63,144 bases of DNA from Methylococcales bacterium. GTDB lineage: Bacteria; Pseudomonadota; Gammaproteobacteria; Methylococcales; Methylomonadaceae. Both the position numbers and the translations under genes were made by a program. Positions 53,415 to 63,102 of the stretch are shown here, piece after piece; within the stretch, counting starts at the first letter, position 1; each line of letters starts with the position of its first letter. The stretch covers positions 1 through 63,144 of the forward strand of contig JAPLRR010000080.1 in the NCBI GenBank assembly GCA_026399075.1. The letters run 5' to 3'. The notes beneath the pieces are model-generated. The model was not told the origin of the DNA. It did no database searches and worked only from the letters and a program-made list of their open reading frames with translations.

Positions 53415-55235
53415 TTAATCACAAACAAACAAATTACTCGCCCCAGTTTCCGCCGAAGACGCGTTTAAGCGGAAACGTCCGAACATTTCCCGGCCCATGC
53501 CGTAATGGTGGTTTTTGGCACGGTTGGGGATGGCGACACGGGCGTTAAATTCGGCTTCGTCAACTAACACATTGGCATCACCTGTTTGCAAGTTTAGCGA
53601 AATAATGTCGCCGTCCAAGACTTTTGCCAAGGGGCCGCCCGCTTCACATTCAGGGCATAGATGGATGACCGAAGGCACTTTTCCGGATGCGCCGGACATA
53701 CGCCCGTCGGTCACTAAGGCCACTTTAAAGCCCTTGTCTTGTAACACGCCTAAGGGTGGAGTCAGTTTGTGCAGTTCCGGCATCCCGTTGGAGCGTGGGC
53801 CTTGGAAACGGATGACGGCGACAAAATCTTTTTCCAGTTCGCCACGTTTAAACGCTGCCAGCATGTCTTCTTGGTCGTCAAACACGATTGCGGGGGCTTG
53901 GACGATTTGGTGGTCTTCGGAGACGGCGGACAATTTGGAGATGCCCCGCCCCAAGTTGCCGTGCATCACATGCAAACCGCCGCCGGTGGCAAACGGTTTG
54001 GCGACTGTGCCTAACACCTCGGTATCTAATGATGTTTCTGGCACGGCTTCCCAGACCAATTGCCCGTCTATCAGTTTAGGTTCTTGGGTGTAGTTGTCCA
54101 TGCCACGTTGGTCGGCAACGGTGAGGATGTCGGCATGCAACAAACCATTGCGCAACAGTTCGGCGATCAATACGCCCATGCCGCCTGCGGCTTGGAAGTG
54201 GTTTACGTCGGCTGGGCCGTTGGGGTAGATCTTGGCGATTAAAGGCACAACTTTGGACAAACGGTCAAAGTCATCCCAGTTCAGTACGATGCCTGATGCG
54301 CGGGCAATGGCGATCAAGTGCATGGTGTGGTTGGTTGAGCCACCAGTTGCCAATAAACCTATCACCGCGTTGACGATGGCTTTTTCTGAGACCATGTGTG
54401 CTATTGGGCGGTAATCATCACCTAAAGCGGTGAACTTTAACACTTGCTTGGCGGCGGCTTTGGTCAGTTCATCGCGTAAAGGCGTGTACGGGTTGACGAA
54501 AGAACTGCCGGGCAAATGCAGCCCCATAATCTCCATCATCATTTGATTGCTGTTGGCAGTACCGTAAAACGTGCAAGTGCCGGGGCTGTGATAAGACGCT
54601 GATTCCGCTTCCAGCAATTCTTTACGGCCTATTTTGCCTACCGCGTAGGCTTGGCGGGCGCGGGCTTTTTCTTTGTTGGTCAAGCCGCTGGGCATAGGGC
54701 CTGCGGGCACAAACACGGCGGGCAAATGGCCAAAGCTGAGTGCGCCTATCAATAAGCCTGGGACGATTTTATCGCAAACGCCCAAGTATAATGCGCCGTC
54801 GAACATATTGTGGCTCATGCCGATGGCGGTGGTCATGGCGATTAAGTCGCGGCTGAACAGCGACAATTCCATGCCCGGTTGGCCTTGGGTAATACCGTCG
54901 CACATCGCAGGCACGCCACCCGCGACTTGGGCAACACCGCCCGCCTCGCGGATGGCGGCCTTAATTAAGTCAGGCGCATCTTTGTACGGTTCGTGTGCCG
55001 ACAACATGTCGTTGTACGAAGTGATGATGGCGATATTGGCTTTTTGGTCGCCCGTCAAATCGGCCTTTTCAGCCGCACTACAAGCCGCAAAACCATGTGC
55101 CAAGTTGCCACAACCCATACCGGAGCGGATAGGGCCATTTTTGGCAATTGCATCAATATATTTTAGATAAGCCGAGCGGGTCGGATGGCTGCGCTCAACA
55201 ATGTCTTGCGTCACTTTTTCAATGATAGGATGCAT
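53415..55235 (-). CDS. edd: Phosphogluconate dehydratase
   Basis: 606-residue IlvD/Edd-family iron-sulfur dehydratase that converts 6-phosphogluconate to KDPG, the key Entner-Doudoroff step. Visible features are [16 protein letters not shown] with cluster cysteines, [40 protein letters not shown] with another cysteine, and the C-terminal [15 protein letters not shown]. Length and ends match Edd rather than IlvD. It starts downstream of zwf, separated by 292 nt holding a repeat. Confidence 0.97.
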   Translation of the reverse strand: MHPIIEKVTQDIVERSHPTRSAYLKYIDAIAKNGPIRSGMGCGNLAHGFAACSAAEKADLTGDQKANIAIITSYNDMLSAHEPYKDAPDLIKAAIREAGGVAQVAGGVPAMCDGITQGQPGMELSLFSRDLIAMTTAIGMSHNMFDGALYLGVCDKIVPGLLIGALSFGHLPAVFVPAGPMPSGLTNKEKARARQAYAVGKIGRKELLEAESASYHSPGTCTFYGTANSNQMMMEIMGLHLPGSSFVNPYTPLRDELTKAAAKQVLKFTALGDDYRPIAHMVSEKAIVNAVIGLLATGGSTNHTMHLIAIARASGIVLNWDDFDRLSKVVPLIAKIYPNGPADVNHFQAAGGMGVLIAELLRNGLLHADILTVADQRGMDNYTQEPKLIDGQLVWEAVPETSLDTEVLGTVAKPFATGGGLHVMHGNLGRGISKLSAVSEDHQIVQAPAIVFDDQEDMLAAFKRGELEKDFVAVIRFQGPRSNGMPELHKLTPPLGVLQDKGFKVALVTDGRMSGASGKVPSVIHLCPECEAGGPLAKVLDGDIISLNLQTGDANVLVDEAEFNARVAIPNRAKNHHYGMGREMFGRFRLNASSAETGASNLFVCD

Positions 55236-55331
55236 AGTAATTCCTCTAGGATTTGGCGAATGAAATCGTTGGCTAACAGATAGCTTTGTTTATAGCACAC
55301 GGATGGGCATACTTTACCGGCCCGCTTGTTT

Positions 55332-55436
55332 TATAGGAGCCGAAGCTGGTAAAGCGACATTTGAAATACCCACACCCTAACCCTCTCCCAAAGGGAGGGG
55401 GAATCTTGTGTCGCCTTACCAACTTCGTACTCTATA
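55332..55436. repeat. MITE-like palindromic repeat, family 2
   Basis: 105 bp that read TATAGGAGCCGAAGCTGG at one end and CCAACTTCGTACTCTATA at the other, so the ends are imperfect inverted repeats, with GCGACA / TGTCGC arms and a central CCCTCTCCCAAAGGGAGGG. An inverted copy lies at 62611-62703. It fills the space between zwf and edd. Confidence 0.8.
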
Positions 55437-55527
55437 ATCACCCCGTGGGCGGTTCTGTTGTGTGCACTCAGCTTATCAGCCCACCTTGCGTCATCCGTGT
55501 TATTGTCCAATAAACTAGGCCAGTATT

Positions 55528-56997
55528 TTATTCTTCCCAAGCACGGCCATCACGGGCAATTAATGCCACGGCGGCGACCGGTCCCCAAGTGCCTGCTGGG
55601 TAAGGTTTAGGGGTGTCTTTATAATGGTGCCAGGCGTTTTGGATGGAATCTATCCATGCCCATGCTTGTTCAATTTCTTCACGGCTAAGGAATAGGGTTG
55701 GGTTGCCACGCATGGCTTCCAGCACCAATTTTTCGTAACCGCCAAAGATACGGCTTTTTTTGAAGGCATCCGAAAAGCTTAAATCCAGCTTGGTTTTTTT
55801 AAGCTTGATATGTTCGTCGATACCCGGAATTTTATTAAGCATTTCAATTTCCACGCCTTCGTTAGGCTGCAAATGGATGATTAATTTATTGGGTGGCAAA
55901 TCGCGGAAACTGTCTTTAAAGATGTTATGCGGCAATTGTTTGAAGTACACCACGATTTCTGTGCGCTTGCCCGTCAGGCGTTTGCCGGTGCGCAAATAGA
56001 ACGGCACACCCGCCCATCGCCAGTTATCGATGTCCACGCGTAACGCCACAAAACTTTCGGTGGTGCTTTCGGTGTTTGCGCCCTCTTCTTCCAAATAGCC
56101 CGGCACCGATGCACCTTTAATATAGCCAGCGCAATATTGGCCACGCACGGTTTTTTCTTCAACATTGTTGCTGGTGATAGGCCGCAAGGCTTTCAGGACT
56201 TTAATCTTTTCATTGTGGATACTTTCGGCTTCCAGATTGACGGGCGGCTCCATCGCAATAAAAGTCAAAATCTGTAGCAAATGGTTTTGCAACATGTCGC
56301 GCAACTGGCCGGTTTTATCAAAATAATCCCAACGGCCTTCAATACCCACTTCTTCAGCCACCGTAATCTGGATATGGTCGATGGTGTTATGGCTCCAGTT
56401 AGTGGTAAAAATCGAATTGGCGAAACGCAGGGCCAATAAATTAAGCACGGTTTCTTTGCCCAGATAATGGTCAATGCGGTAAACCTGATGCTCTTTGAAC
56501 ACACTGGCCACCACATCATTAATTTCGCGGGAGGATTTTAAATCGTGGCCTATAGGCTTTTCCATCACCATGCGTGAACTGTCGGTCAGCACACCCGATT
56601 TTTCTAGCCCTTGGCAGATGCTTTTAAACAAAAACGGTGACACCGCAAAGTAATTGACCATAATTCTGGATTTTTGGTCGATAACGGCATTAAGTTGCTG
56701 GTACTCGTCCAATTGGGTCAAGTCAATTTTCAGGTACGACAAGCGCGCCAAAAACCGCTGCCATACGGTTTCGTCTATCTCATCATTCAAAAAAGCCTGC
56801 AAGCTTTTGTAGGCCAGGTCAATAAACTCGCCGTTGCTCATCTCGTGGCGATCTACCCCGATAATCCGGGTATCCGCTTCAATAAAGTTGGCATTTTCCA
56901 AACGGTACAAGGAGATGATCAACTTGCGTTTCGATAGGTCGCCCAATGCGCCATAAATTACTAAATCACAGGGGTTAAATGTTTTTTTGTCGTTCAT
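55528..56997 (-). CDS. zwf: Glucose-6-phosphate 1-dehydrogenase
   Basis: 489 residues, typical length. It oxidises glucose 6-phosphate to 6-phosphogluconolactone. The coenzyme-binding GALGDLSKRK is at 16-25 and the substrate-binding RIDHYLGKE at 174-182. The start MNDKKTF follows no strong Shine-Dalgarno. With edd and eda it forms the Entner-Doudoroff route; the lactonase gene is not present in the window. Confidence 0.97.
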   Translation of the reverse strand: MNDKKTFNPCDLVIYGALGDLSKRKLIISLYRLENANFIEADTRIIGVDRHEMSNGEFIDLAYKSLQAFLNDEIDETVWQRFLARLSYLKIDLTQLDEYQQLNAVIDQKSRIMVNYFAVSPFLFKSICQGLEKSGVLTDSSRMVMEKPIGHDLKSSREINDVVASVFKEHQVYRIDHYLGKETVLNLLALRFANSIFTTNWSHNTIDHIQITVAEEVGIEGRWDYFDKTGQLRDMLQNHLLQILTFIAMEPPVNLEAESIHNEKIKVLKALRPITSNNVEEKTVRGQYCAGYIKGASVPGYLEEEGANTESTTESFVALRVDIDNWRWAGVPFYLRTGKRLTGKRTEIVVYFKQLPHNIFKDSFRDLPPNKLIIHLQPNEGVEIEMLNKIPGIDEHIKLKKTKLDLSFSDAFKKSRIFGGYEKLVLEAMRGNPTLFLSREEIEQAWAWIDSIQNAWHHYKDTPKPYPAGTWGPVAAVALIARDGRAWEE

Positions 56998-57393
56998 GCG
57001 TAGTTTGCCGGTTAAAAAGTGTAGGCTGGGGAGGGTAAAACGCGTGCTAATTGCGAAAAATTAGTGGTCATTATCGCAGAATTCGTCCCAAAATGCTGGA
57101 ATGATTGCAATCTGCCCAACAGGAAAATCGTTAATCGCCATCAGTTTTTTTCAGCCACCTCTAAAAATGCGGCGCTTATGCCCCTTATTAATATCGGATC
57201 GAAATTAATTGACAAGGAACACCACCCACCCTATAGTATCGACTCACTACCATAAGCGATCCCGTCGGGCCACAAAGCAGTAGCGGCGGATTCCACCGCA
57301 ATCCAAAAGCTTAGGTAGTGCCTGAATTAATCCAGCTGTTTTAACACTAACCCGCATCCATTGATGCCATAAAACAATAACAAGGTGAAAAAA
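56998..57393. other. Divergent intergenic region zwf / small membrane protein
   Basis: 396 nt. No gene supported; minus-strand frames at 57247-57623 run against the plus-strand small gene and lack ribosome-binding sites. The region must contain the zwf promoter and that of the plus-strand genes. Confidence 0.3.
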
Positions 57394-57567
57394 ATGAACG
57401 GAGCAACGCAACCCAAAGATAGGTTTTGGCTGTACGTAGGCATTGCCGTGTTTGTCATCGTGACTGGCATATTGCTGATTAAACAAAGTGAAAATGAGAA
57501 ATTTGCCCCGATTAAGCAGCAAGTGGAAGCGGAAAACGCGCAAATGAATATCCGGGTGTTGAACTGA
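57394..57567 (+). CDS. Small single-pass membrane protein
   Basis: 57 residues: polar N-terminus, one membrane helix at about 11-28 (WLYVGIAVFVIVTGILLI), then a charged tail. AAGGTG lies 8 nt before the ATG; an in-frame GTG three codons earlier overlaps that site. No family recognised. Composition and ribosome-binding site support a real gene. Confidence 0.55.
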   Translation: MNGATQPKDRFWLYVGIAVFVIVTGILLIKQSENEKFAPIKQQVEAENAQMNIRVLN

Positions 57568-57642
57568 TCTGCAAGCCTGTTTGACTTTAAGGGTAGCCTA
57601 AACAACACAAAATCACATAACAATAATAATCAGGGGTGTACC

Positions 57643-57996
57643 ATGAACTATTTACTCGCCGCCTTGGTGGCTAGCGTCGCTATTTTTGCCAATCCAGTCT
57701 TGGCAACCGAATATATCTATCGGGACCTGATGGCAAACACACTGCCTTCCCCAGGCTGTAGCGCCGAAGGGCTAGCGATTGCCTTGGCCTCCAAGCCATA
57801 TAACATTAAAAACTACAGCAAGCGGTTTTGCCAAACCCAAGGTTATGGCTGGCATGTGGAAGCCATAAAAGACAATGGCAAAGCGGTATGCACGGATTGT
57901 GCAGGTGGCCAAAAGAAATGCCACGTGGAAGATGTGGTGGTGACTTGCAAACGCATCAAACCCGGCTCGGTGGGCATGTTACCCGGCAAAAGCTAA
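57643..57996 (+). CDS. Secreted cysteine-rich protein
   Basis: 117 residues with a signal peptide (1-21, ending VLA) and a mature part with six cysteines (GCSAEG, RFCQTQGYGWHVE, VCTDCAGG, KKCHVE, VVTCKR), enough for three disulfides. AGGGGTGTACC precedes the ATG. No known domain. It follows the small membrane protein by 75 nt on the same strand. Confidence 0.7.
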   Translation: MNYLLAALVASVAIFANPVLATEYIYRDLMANTLPSPGCSAEGLAIALASKPYNIKNYSKRFCQTQGYGWHVEAIKDNGKAVCTDCAGGQKKCHVEDVVVTCKRIKPGSVGMLPGKS

Positions 57997-58167
57997 CATT
58001 AAGGGGCTGGCTGATTTCCCTTGCTGCCGCACTACCCTGCATTAATTTCGGACTAGCAATTCCCATTGGGGCGGTATCAGCCAAAATTGGAATTGCTGGC
58101 GACCCACCAATAAAAATTAGCAAGCTTCAGTCTGCGGTTTCGGTGATAGTAATTTTATGGGTTTTCA

Positions 58168-58464
58168 TTAAGCGTTTTGGTTACTTTCTAATTTTGCCCT
58201 CACCCTAGCTTTCAAATCGTTGGCATAGTCTTGATTAAATGTTTTAACACGACCTGCTTCTGCATCGGCTACCCCTGCAAGAATGCCATTTTTAATGTCA
58301 TCTTTAAATGAGTCACCCACTTGCATCAATGATTCAATGTCGTGCATGGAAAAAAATATCCCGATCGGGCGATCTCTTTTAGTGATCATGATCGGCTCCC
58401 GTTGAGCGGCGTCAAGAAAGTTACCAAAGGCATTCTTGGCTTCTTTAGCTGAGATGGTTTTCAT
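58168..58464 (-). CDS. Orphan Phd/YefM-type antitoxin
   Basis: 98 residues. The N-terminus MKTISAKEAKNAFGNFLDAA and PIMITKRDRPIGIFFSM are the DNA-binding fold of Phd/YefM antitoxins; the C-terminal half, with DADAEAGRVKTF-like composition, is where a toxin would bind. No toxin gene follows on the minus strand, and 171 nt downstream hold no open frame, so it is solitary or regulates a toxin elsewhere. Confidence 0.85.
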   Translation of the reverse strand: MKTISAKEAKNAFGNFLDAAQREPIMITKRDRPIGIFFSMHDIESLMQVGDSFKDDIKNGILAGVADAEAGRVKTFNQDYANDLKARVRAKLESNQNA

Positions 58465-58684
58465 ATTTAGGATTCCGAGTTAATCAATACTGAGTAGCCA
58501 TTCTAGCTACTTTCGGAAAAAGTCTAAACTACGTAACTCGGATTAGGCGTAGCTGTAACCTGACCTGTTGATAGGATTGTTTGTCGGCTTACGCCTAGCG
58601 GCTAAGCAGACAAATTCAGAACGAATGCGTAAAGCCAAATCGGAGCCCAAAACCTGTTTTCGACCCCAAAATCAAGCGGAATTA

Positions 58685-59333
58685 TTAGGCAGTTTTACGA
58701 CGACGGCGGGCAGCAAAACCTGTGGCACCGACGGCAAACAAGGCTAAAGCGCTAGGTTCGGGAACAGGAACATCAACAGAGCCGAAAGCAACTTCAGAAA
58801 GTCCAGTAAAAATGGTTGATGAATAGTTGCTGGTAATGTTAAAGCGCACATAAGACGCAGTAACGGGGGTAAACGTGAATTGCTGTGCTATCTCAGAAGC
58901 AAAATCAGCACCCTGGGCAAACACCCCCGGCGCACCGACCAAGGACGAATAGTTCACACCATCAGTTGAAGTCAAGATGCTAAGGTTTTTCACACCAGCG
59001 GTACTAGCACCATTAAAATTCCATACGGCTAAACGGTTCAAATCATAAGTGCCGTGTAAATTGAAATCGATAGTACCAGTTAATGCGAAGAGGCTGCCAG
59101 CCCAAGCATTGGTATTAGCAGCAATATCATGCGTATCCGAAAATGACAGCGCTGACAGCCCAGAACCGTCAACGATTTTGCTGATGTTATAACCGGTATA
59201 CGCCCCCATATTGGTTGTTGCGGTGACTCCGGTAATAAAAGTGGCGTGCGCATTACCTGCAGTTAAACCCGCCGCAAGTATCGCGCAGCGCAGGATGGAT
59301 GGATGGATGGATGGATGCTTTAGATTGTTTCAT
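58685..59333 (-). CDS. PEP-CTERM surface protein with out-of-frame signal peptide (apparently phase-OFF)
   Basis: The mature part is a discoidin/F5-8C-like or similar beta domain (VTASYVRFNITSNYSS, GLSEVAFGSV) ending in the sorting signal VPVPEPSALALFAVGATGF followed by RRRR. The only good start is the ATG at 59333, with GAGGAG 7 nt upstream. The first six codons are followed by six ATCC units, after which the frame is wrong and stops within 23 codons. With 5 or 8 units the frame continues as ILRCAILAAGLTAGNAHA, a perfect signal peptide, into the mature domain. An internal ATG at 59209 would give a protein without signal peptide. Confidence 0.82.
59293..59316. repeat. Tetranucleotide tract GGAT x6 in the signal-peptide coding region
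   Basis: Six perfect tandem GGAT units (ATCC on the coding strand), followed by one more G, inside codons 6-14 of the PEP-CTERM gene. Copy numbers of 2, 5 or 8 restore the frame; the six found here do not. Such tracts mutate by slippage during replication. Confidence 0.93.
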
Positions 59334-59556
59334 GTGTTACTCCTCTTGTTGTGCGAAACTCGCGGTTAAATGAACGTTATCCCATAAGATAACAAGGGTT
59401 ATTTTACTATAGGTTTTTGAAAAAATAAATTTAGGCGGGCCATCATGGCAGCCGGGTCGGACAAGGTCTTTTTGTTGCCCGACATTTCCTGGGATTTGCC
59501 GGGCACGATAAAGCCCTGCCCAACATAGTTTTGGCCTGGCCATTAAAAATGCAATA

Positions 59557-60675
59557 ATGAAAAAGAGATTTTCGCAAGGCCACAATAAAACCATGACCGA
59601 ACCACTACCGACTATTGGCACTACACACCCTGACCCACCTGCCACAGAAAACCTAGCCATCAGTTTGGTGGGACGTGGTTTAGCGGCAATCAAGCATAAG
59701 GAAATAGGGTCGCTAGTTAAACAGGATGCGCTTTATCGACAAGCGCGGGACATCTATAACCAAAAAACGGATTATGGCTTTATTTACCGCTTTAAGGTTG
59801 AATTGTTGCCCACTGCTGACCAAATACAAAAAGACCCCCTATTGTTGCAATTGCAGCCTTTTTACGATTTGATTAAACAATTGTCAGAAATTTTTTACAT
59901 ATTCCAACAATTGGCCGATGAAGGCTATGGCAAAGCCTATTTTTCACTAGCACGCATGTATTGGGGCGGCAAGGGTATAAAGCAAAATATCGGACAAAGT
60001 AACTATTACAGTTGTTTGGCCTTCAAATGGTGCTACGCCAACAAAAATGAAGATGACCCGGAGATATGGACGGATTTGGGTTGGATGTACCAAAATGGAC
60101 GCGGTGTAGACCAAGACCATAAACAGGCTGGCTATTGGTATAGCAAAGCCGCTAAACAAGGTGATGCCAGGGCACAAAGTAATTTAGGCAGGATGTACCA
60201 ACATGGCCAAGGCGTGGAGCAAGACGAAAACCGCGCCCTGATGTGTTATTTTAAAGCCGCAGAACAAGGCCAGGCAAAAGCGCAATATAATTTGGGCTGG
60301 ATGTTTGACAGTGAACGTGACCGCAGCAATATCAAAGGACACTGCATCGCACAAGATAATGAACGCAGCCTGTCCTGGTACCGCAAAGCCGCCAACCAAG
60401 ACCATAGCCAAGCGCAATATCGCTTAGGTTTGATGTATGCCAAAGGCCAAGGTGTCAAACAAAACGACAAGCAAGCGGTGTCCTGGTATCGTAAAGCCGC
60501 AGAACAAGGTGATGCGGATGCCCAATATAATTTAGGCTGGATGTACGCCAACGGCTTTGGTATAGAAAAGGACAACCACCATGCTGTTTTTTGGTATTCC
60601 GAGGCGGCGGAACAAGGCCATACGGATGCCCAAAACATACTGGTAAAACTAGGCATCAATTGGCAGGAATCCTAA
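59557..60675 (+). CDS. Sel1-repeat (tetratricopeptide-like) protein
   Basis: 372 residues with at least six Sel1-like repeats from about 120 to the end; typical units read GWMYQNGRGVDQDHKQA and WYRKAAEQGDADAQYNLG. No signal peptide is evident, and the N-terminal 110 residues are unrelated. An alternative start is the ATG at 59593. Such repeats bind partner proteins. The stop overlaps the start of a coiled-coil gene as TAATG, so the two proteins probably work together. Confidence 0.85.
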   Translation: MKKRFSQGHNKTMTEPLPTIGTTHPDPPATENLAISLVGRGLAAIKHKEIGSLVKQDALYRQARDIYNQKTDYGFIYRFKVELLPTADQIQKDPLLLQLQPFYDLIKQLSEIFYIFQQLADEGYGKAYFSLARMYWGGKGIKQNIGQSNYYSCLAFKWCYANKNEDDPEIWTDLGWMYQNGRGVDQDHKQAGYWYSKAAKQGDARAQSNLGRMYQHGQGVEQDENRALMCYFKAAEQGQAKAQYNLGWMFDSERDRSNIKGHCIAQDNERSLSWYRKAANQDHSQAQYRLGLMYAKGQGVKQNDKQAVSWYRKAAEQGDADAQYNLGWMYANGFGIEKDNHHAVFWYSEAAEQGHTDAQNILVKLGINWQES

Positions 60676-61412
60676 TGCTACCCGAAGAAAAGGCACTTAA
60701 GCAATTACTGGGCGAACAAGCCCAATTAGAGGAAAAAGTTAAGGACGGGGAATTACTATTGGCAAGTCGCAAAGCCGAAAACACACAGTTTCAGGATCAT
60801 TATTACCAATCCATCGGCTTGCTGTATGTTGAATTGGATCGGCTGAATGCACGGCTTGCCAGGGCTGAGGCATTGTCAGACCTAAACAATCCCCTAGCCC
60901 AAGAAAAAGCCACCCTTGCCGAAAAGCAAGCACAACTTTCTGCCGAAGAAGCGGGTGTCATACCCAAACCAACGCCAGCACCAGAAAAAACGCCGCAATT
61001 GGAACATGCCTTTGCCTTGGCTACCCAACTTATGTCCCCTGACATGGGGATTAGCGGGGCCGAGCACGAACGCCGCGCGGCATTCATGGCACAGGTCAAT
61101 ACGGCTTATACGCTAGGCAAAACAGACCTTATCGAAAAGCATATTCTGGCATTCCGTCATGACCCTGACGCCATTACGGCAAGCGATACAGCGTCCCGCT
61201 TGGTCAAAACCATACGCCGTATTGCCCAGCTCAAGCAGCGTTTGTTGGACATTGAACAAGAAATCGGGCAATTAAACCAAGGCGAATTGGCCGAATTAAT
61301 GGCCTTAGTCACTGAAGCGAAAGCCTCGGGGGTCAACCTTTTGGCTGATTTGGCGCTACGCATCAGGCAGCAAATTGCAGAATGCACACTCCAGCTAAAC
61401 CCCCTAGCCTAG
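60675..61412 (+). CDS. Coiled-coil protein coupled to the Sel1-repeat gene
   Basis: 245 residues, largely alpha-helical with heptad-like stretches at about 1-30 and 60-105 (LNARLARAEALSDLNNP, LAEKQAQLSAEE) and again at 180-235. A Pro-rich hinge (IPKPTPAPEKTP) separates the two helical parts. AGGA lies 7 nt before the ATG, and the start overlaps the previous stop. No known family or enzyme motif is seen. Confidence 0.72.
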   Translation: MLPEEKALKQLLGEQAQLEEKVKDGELLLASRKAENTQFQDHYYQSIGLLYVELDRLNARLARAEALSDLNNPLAQEKATLAEKQAQLSAEEAGVIPKPTPAPEKTPQLEHAFALATQLMSPDMGISGAEHERRAAFMAQVNTAYTLGKTDLIEKHILAFRHDPDAITASDTASRLVKTIRRIAQLKQRLLDIEQEIGQLNQGELAELMALVTEAKASGVNLLADLALRIRQQIAECTLQLNPLA

Positions 61413-61514
61413 CGGTGGCCTAAGCCATAGCAGCCACAATGCTATTTTAAGGGGACTTATCCCTAGCGCCGCTTATGTTAGAATGGCTGCTTTACCCTTT
61501 AATCTTTTGTTTTT

Positions 61515-62522
61515 ATGAGCCTTACATCCAATCCAGCCCAACTCATAGACCGTTTCGGCAGAACCGTTGATTATTTGCGGATATCCATCACCGACCGCTG
61601 TGACTTTCGCTGTGTGTATTGCATGGCGGAAGACATGACTTTCTTGCCGCGTGCGCAAGTGCTGACCTTGGAAGAAATTACCACCTTGGCGCAAGTGTTC
61701 GCCAGCTTAGGTGTAAAAAAAATCCGGGTGACTGGCGGCGAGCCTTTGGTTAGGAAAGGCGTGTTAGGGCTGATGCAGAACCTAGGCAAAATTGACGGTT
61801 TGCAGGAGTTGGTGATCACCACCAATGGCTCGCAACTGGCAACGATGGCGGCAGACTTAAAGGCGGCGGGGGTTAAACGCATTAACATCAGCGTGGATAC
61901 CTTAAATGCAATCAAGTTCAAGGCCATCACCCGAACCGGTGATTTGCAGCAAGTGCTAGCTGGTCTGCAAACCGCCAAAGCCCAAGGTTTTGAACGGCTA
62001 AAAATCAATGCCGTAATCCTCAAAAACCGCAACCACCAAGAGGTGGGTGATCTGGTGCACTATGCGGTTGATAACGGCATAGACATCAGTTTTATTGAAG
62101 AAATGCCGCTAGGTGTCGTCGACCAACATGACCGATCGCTAGCCTATTATTCCAGCGCGTCAATCAAGGCAGATTTGGCCCAAGACTTTTCCTTGGTGGC
62201 CCTGCCGGATAAAACCGGCGGCCCTTCCAATTATTTTCAAGTGGCAGGCAGCCAAACGCGTGTCGGCTTTATTTCCCCGCACAGTGAAAATTTTTGCGGC
62301 ACCTGTAACCGGGTGCGGCTGACTGTCGAGGGTCGCTTGCTGCTATGCTTGGGCAATGAACATTCAGTCGATTTAAAACACGTCATGCGGGAGCATCCAG
62401 GCAATACCGATTTGCTCAGGCAGACGATCATTGATGCGATGCTGATCAAACCAGAAAAGCATGAATTTAACATCCATGAGCAACCGGTCATATTGCGTTA
62501 TATGAATATGACGGGTGGCTAA
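61515..62522 (+). CDS. moaA: GTP 3',8-cyclase
   Basis: Radical SAM enzyme that rearranges GTP in the first step of molybdenum cofactor synthesis. 335 residues. The SAM cluster motif is C29-X3-C33-X2-C36 (CDFRCVYC), the second cluster has CGTCNRVRLTVEGRLLLC near 259-275, and the protein ends in the required Gly-Gly. The other moa genes are not adjacent. A molybdenum enzyme such as nitrate reductase would use the product. Confidence 0.97.
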   Translation: MSLTSNPAQLIDRFGRTVDYLRISITDRCDFRCVYCMAEDMTFLPRAQVLTLEEITTLAQVFASLGVKKIRVTGGEPLVRKGVLGLMQNLGKIDGLQELVITTNGSQLATMAADLKAAGVKRINISVDTLNAIKFKAITRTGDLQQVLAGLQTAKAQGFERLKINAVILKNRNHQEVGDLVHYAVDNGIDISFIEEMPLGVVDQHDRSLAYYSSASIKADLAQDFSLVALPDKTGGPSNYFQVAGSQTRVGFISPHSENFCGTCNRVRLTVEGRLLLCLGNEHSVDLKHVMREHPGNTDLLRQTIIDAMLIKPEKHEFNIHEQPVILRYMNMTGG

Positions 62523-62610
62523 GGTAAGACAGTAGATGCGGATAAATCCGCACCTACACTGAAAAATCATTTCACGTTCTTGCATAAGCTATTTTATGCA
62601 CGTCCTTAAG

Positions 62611-62703
62611 TATAGAGTACGAAGTTGGTAAGGCGACTCAAGATTCCCTCTCCCTTTGGGAGAGGGTATTTCAAATGTCGCTTTACCAGCTTCGGCTCCT
62701 ATA
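62611..62703. repeat. MITE-like palindromic repeat, family 2, inverted copy
   Basis: 93 bp, TATAGAGTACGAAGTTGG at the start and CCAGCTTCGGCTCCTATA at the end, with central CCCTCTCCCTTTGGGAGAGGG. It is the inverted form of the element at 55332-55436. Confidence 0.8.
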
Positions 62704-62937
62704 GTTGCCCCTAAGCATTTTCATAAAAACGTCCCACCTGAATGCCTTTACGTTCCATTCAGCAAGTCCCCCTTCCCATCCACAATCAACACCCTACACC
62801 TTAGATACGCGGGCAAACCGTTTTGTCATCACCATTTTGGCAGAAAACGAGGGAAATTTGTCATTGCGTAATAGCCACCCATCGGCGTAAATTAACATTG
62901 TCGTTTTGATTTTGCATTACCAGTCAATGTCTTAAAC

Positions 62938-63010
62938 CTATAGAGAACGCAGGAAGTAAAGCGACATTAAACCCCCTCACCCTACCCTCTCCCTGAGGGA
63001 GAGGGTCTTA
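62938..63010. repeat. Family 2 repeat, diverged partial copy
   Basis: TATAGAGAACGCAGG, AAAGCGACATT and CCCTCTCCCTGAGGGAGAGGG share the first arm and central hairpin of family 2, but the second arm is lost. Confidence 0.6.
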
Positions 63011-63102
63011 CACGTGTAGGTTTTTAATAAAAAGTATGACGAGACAGTGCGTTGAGGTAAATTGATGAGAGTCATCAACATCTATTTACCGAAGGTACCG
63101 CC

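Larger units (their letters stand above)
62523..63102. other. Repeat-rich intergenic region
   Basis: 580 nt with two palindromic repeats of family 2 (62611-62703 and about 62938-63010) and no supported gene. Open frames here are short and run through repeats. A 31 nt imperfect palindrome around GATGAGAGTCATC at 63053-63088 precedes the last gene. Confidence 0.4.

Noticed and set aside
57828..58208. Plus-strand frame overlapping the secreted cysteine-rich gene
   Set aside because: Out of frame with a gene that has a clear signal peptide and Shine-Dalgarno; its end is only intergenic read-through.
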